From: an uncultured delta proteobacterium
GTDB lineage: Bacteria > Myxococcota_A > Polyangia > Polyangiales > Polyangiaceae
DNA length: 29,075 nt
NCBI GenBank assembly: GCA_903858055.1
Contig: CAIOHM010000548.1
Location: 1 to 29,075 of the forward strand
Reading direction: 5' to 3'
A program made the position numbers and the translations under genes. Within the stretch, counting starts at the first letter, position 1, and every line of letters starts with the position of its first letter. The notes under the pieces were generated by a model. It searched no databases and was not told the DNA's origin. It was given only the letters and a program-made list of their open reading frames with translations. Below, in pieces: positions 29,006 through 29,075 of the stretch.

Positions 29006-29075
29006 AGAGCACCGAGGCGCAGCTCCGTGCAAAGTACACGGGGCGCAACGTGGAGTTCGACGTGACGGAGAAGGA
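28927..29075 (+). pseudogene. Out-of-frame C-terminal domain of the MXAN_5187-like protein (runs off the window)
   Basis: In the frame one base earlier than the upstream part, the reading is AAPGSERLARGDAKAASLTY followed by EAVAQQLKSTEAQLRAKY and TGRNVEFDVTEK to the right edge. LTYEAVAQQLKSTEAQLR then VEFDV looks like the conserved C-terminal domain of the same family. That frame opens only after the TGA at 28882-28884. A C8 run (28899-28906) is the obvious slip site, but part of the helix normally preceding LTYEA also seems missing, so a larger deletion is possible. Confidence 0.6.

Overview
This is a GC-rich (roughly 68-70 %), densely coding window with no mobile element, CRISPR array, tRNA or rRNA that I can see. 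Several things point to a myxobacterium or close relative (Myxococcota, probably Polyangia-like): an FHA-GAF-AAA+ sigma-54 activator, adjacent pilB and pilT, a protein of the MXAN_5187 family, Ala/Pro/Lys-rich envelope proteins, and codons ending almost always in G or C. The placement is inference from gene content; there is no marker RNA. I annotate 24 protein genes. No gene-free gap reaches 300 bases; the largest are 27381-27583 (203), 19547-19742 (196) and 3834-4010 (177).

Layout. 1-3833 (minus): gpsA, a glycine-zipper multi-span membrane protein and a sigma-54 activator cut by the left edge. 4011-5294 (plus): signal peptidase I, closed by a strong two-way terminator shared with the convergent, secreted DUF882/M15-like peptidase (5370-6563). 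6652-8149 (minus): a DUF167 protein overlapping an M20 amidohydrolase. 8197-12287 (plus): a membrane-anchored unknown, a PlsC-type acyltransferase and a large DUF6765-like protein with a His/Asp cluster. 12307-13494 (minus): an N-terminal rhodanese fused to a MoeB/ThiF E1-like enzyme, with a promoter whose -10 is covered by a perfect inverted repeat. 13622-17604 (plus): pilB, pilT and, overlapping pilT by four bases, a secreted protein with two retropepsin-like DTGA motifs. 17651-19546 (minus): a long-chain acyl-CoA synthetase. 19743-22448 (plus): purC, an AKR7-like aldo-keto reductase and a phytanoyl-CoA dioxygenase-family enzyme. 22462-27380 (minus): thiolase, metallo-beta-lactamase-fold hydrolase, site-2-protease-like membrane protease and a second acyl-CoA ligase. 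27584 to the right edge (plus): a probable lipoprotein and the MXAN_5187-like protein, which has an apparent frameshift.

How the genes fit together. Much of the window concerns lipids and the envelope: glycerol-3-phosphate synthesis (gpsA), phospholipid acylation (plsC-like), two acyl-CoA ligases, a thiolase, protein export (lepB), type IV pilus motors and several secreted or membrane proteases. The most unusual items are the single-chain two-lobed retropepsin coupled to pilT, the FHA domain that has lost its phosphothreonine-binding residues, the DUF6765-like protein with a PLC-like metal-site pattern, the operator overlapping the moeB-like promoter, and mutually exclusive hairpins upstream of purC. 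I found no convincing complete new multi-gene system; the pilT-retropepsin pair is the best candidate for undescribed biology.
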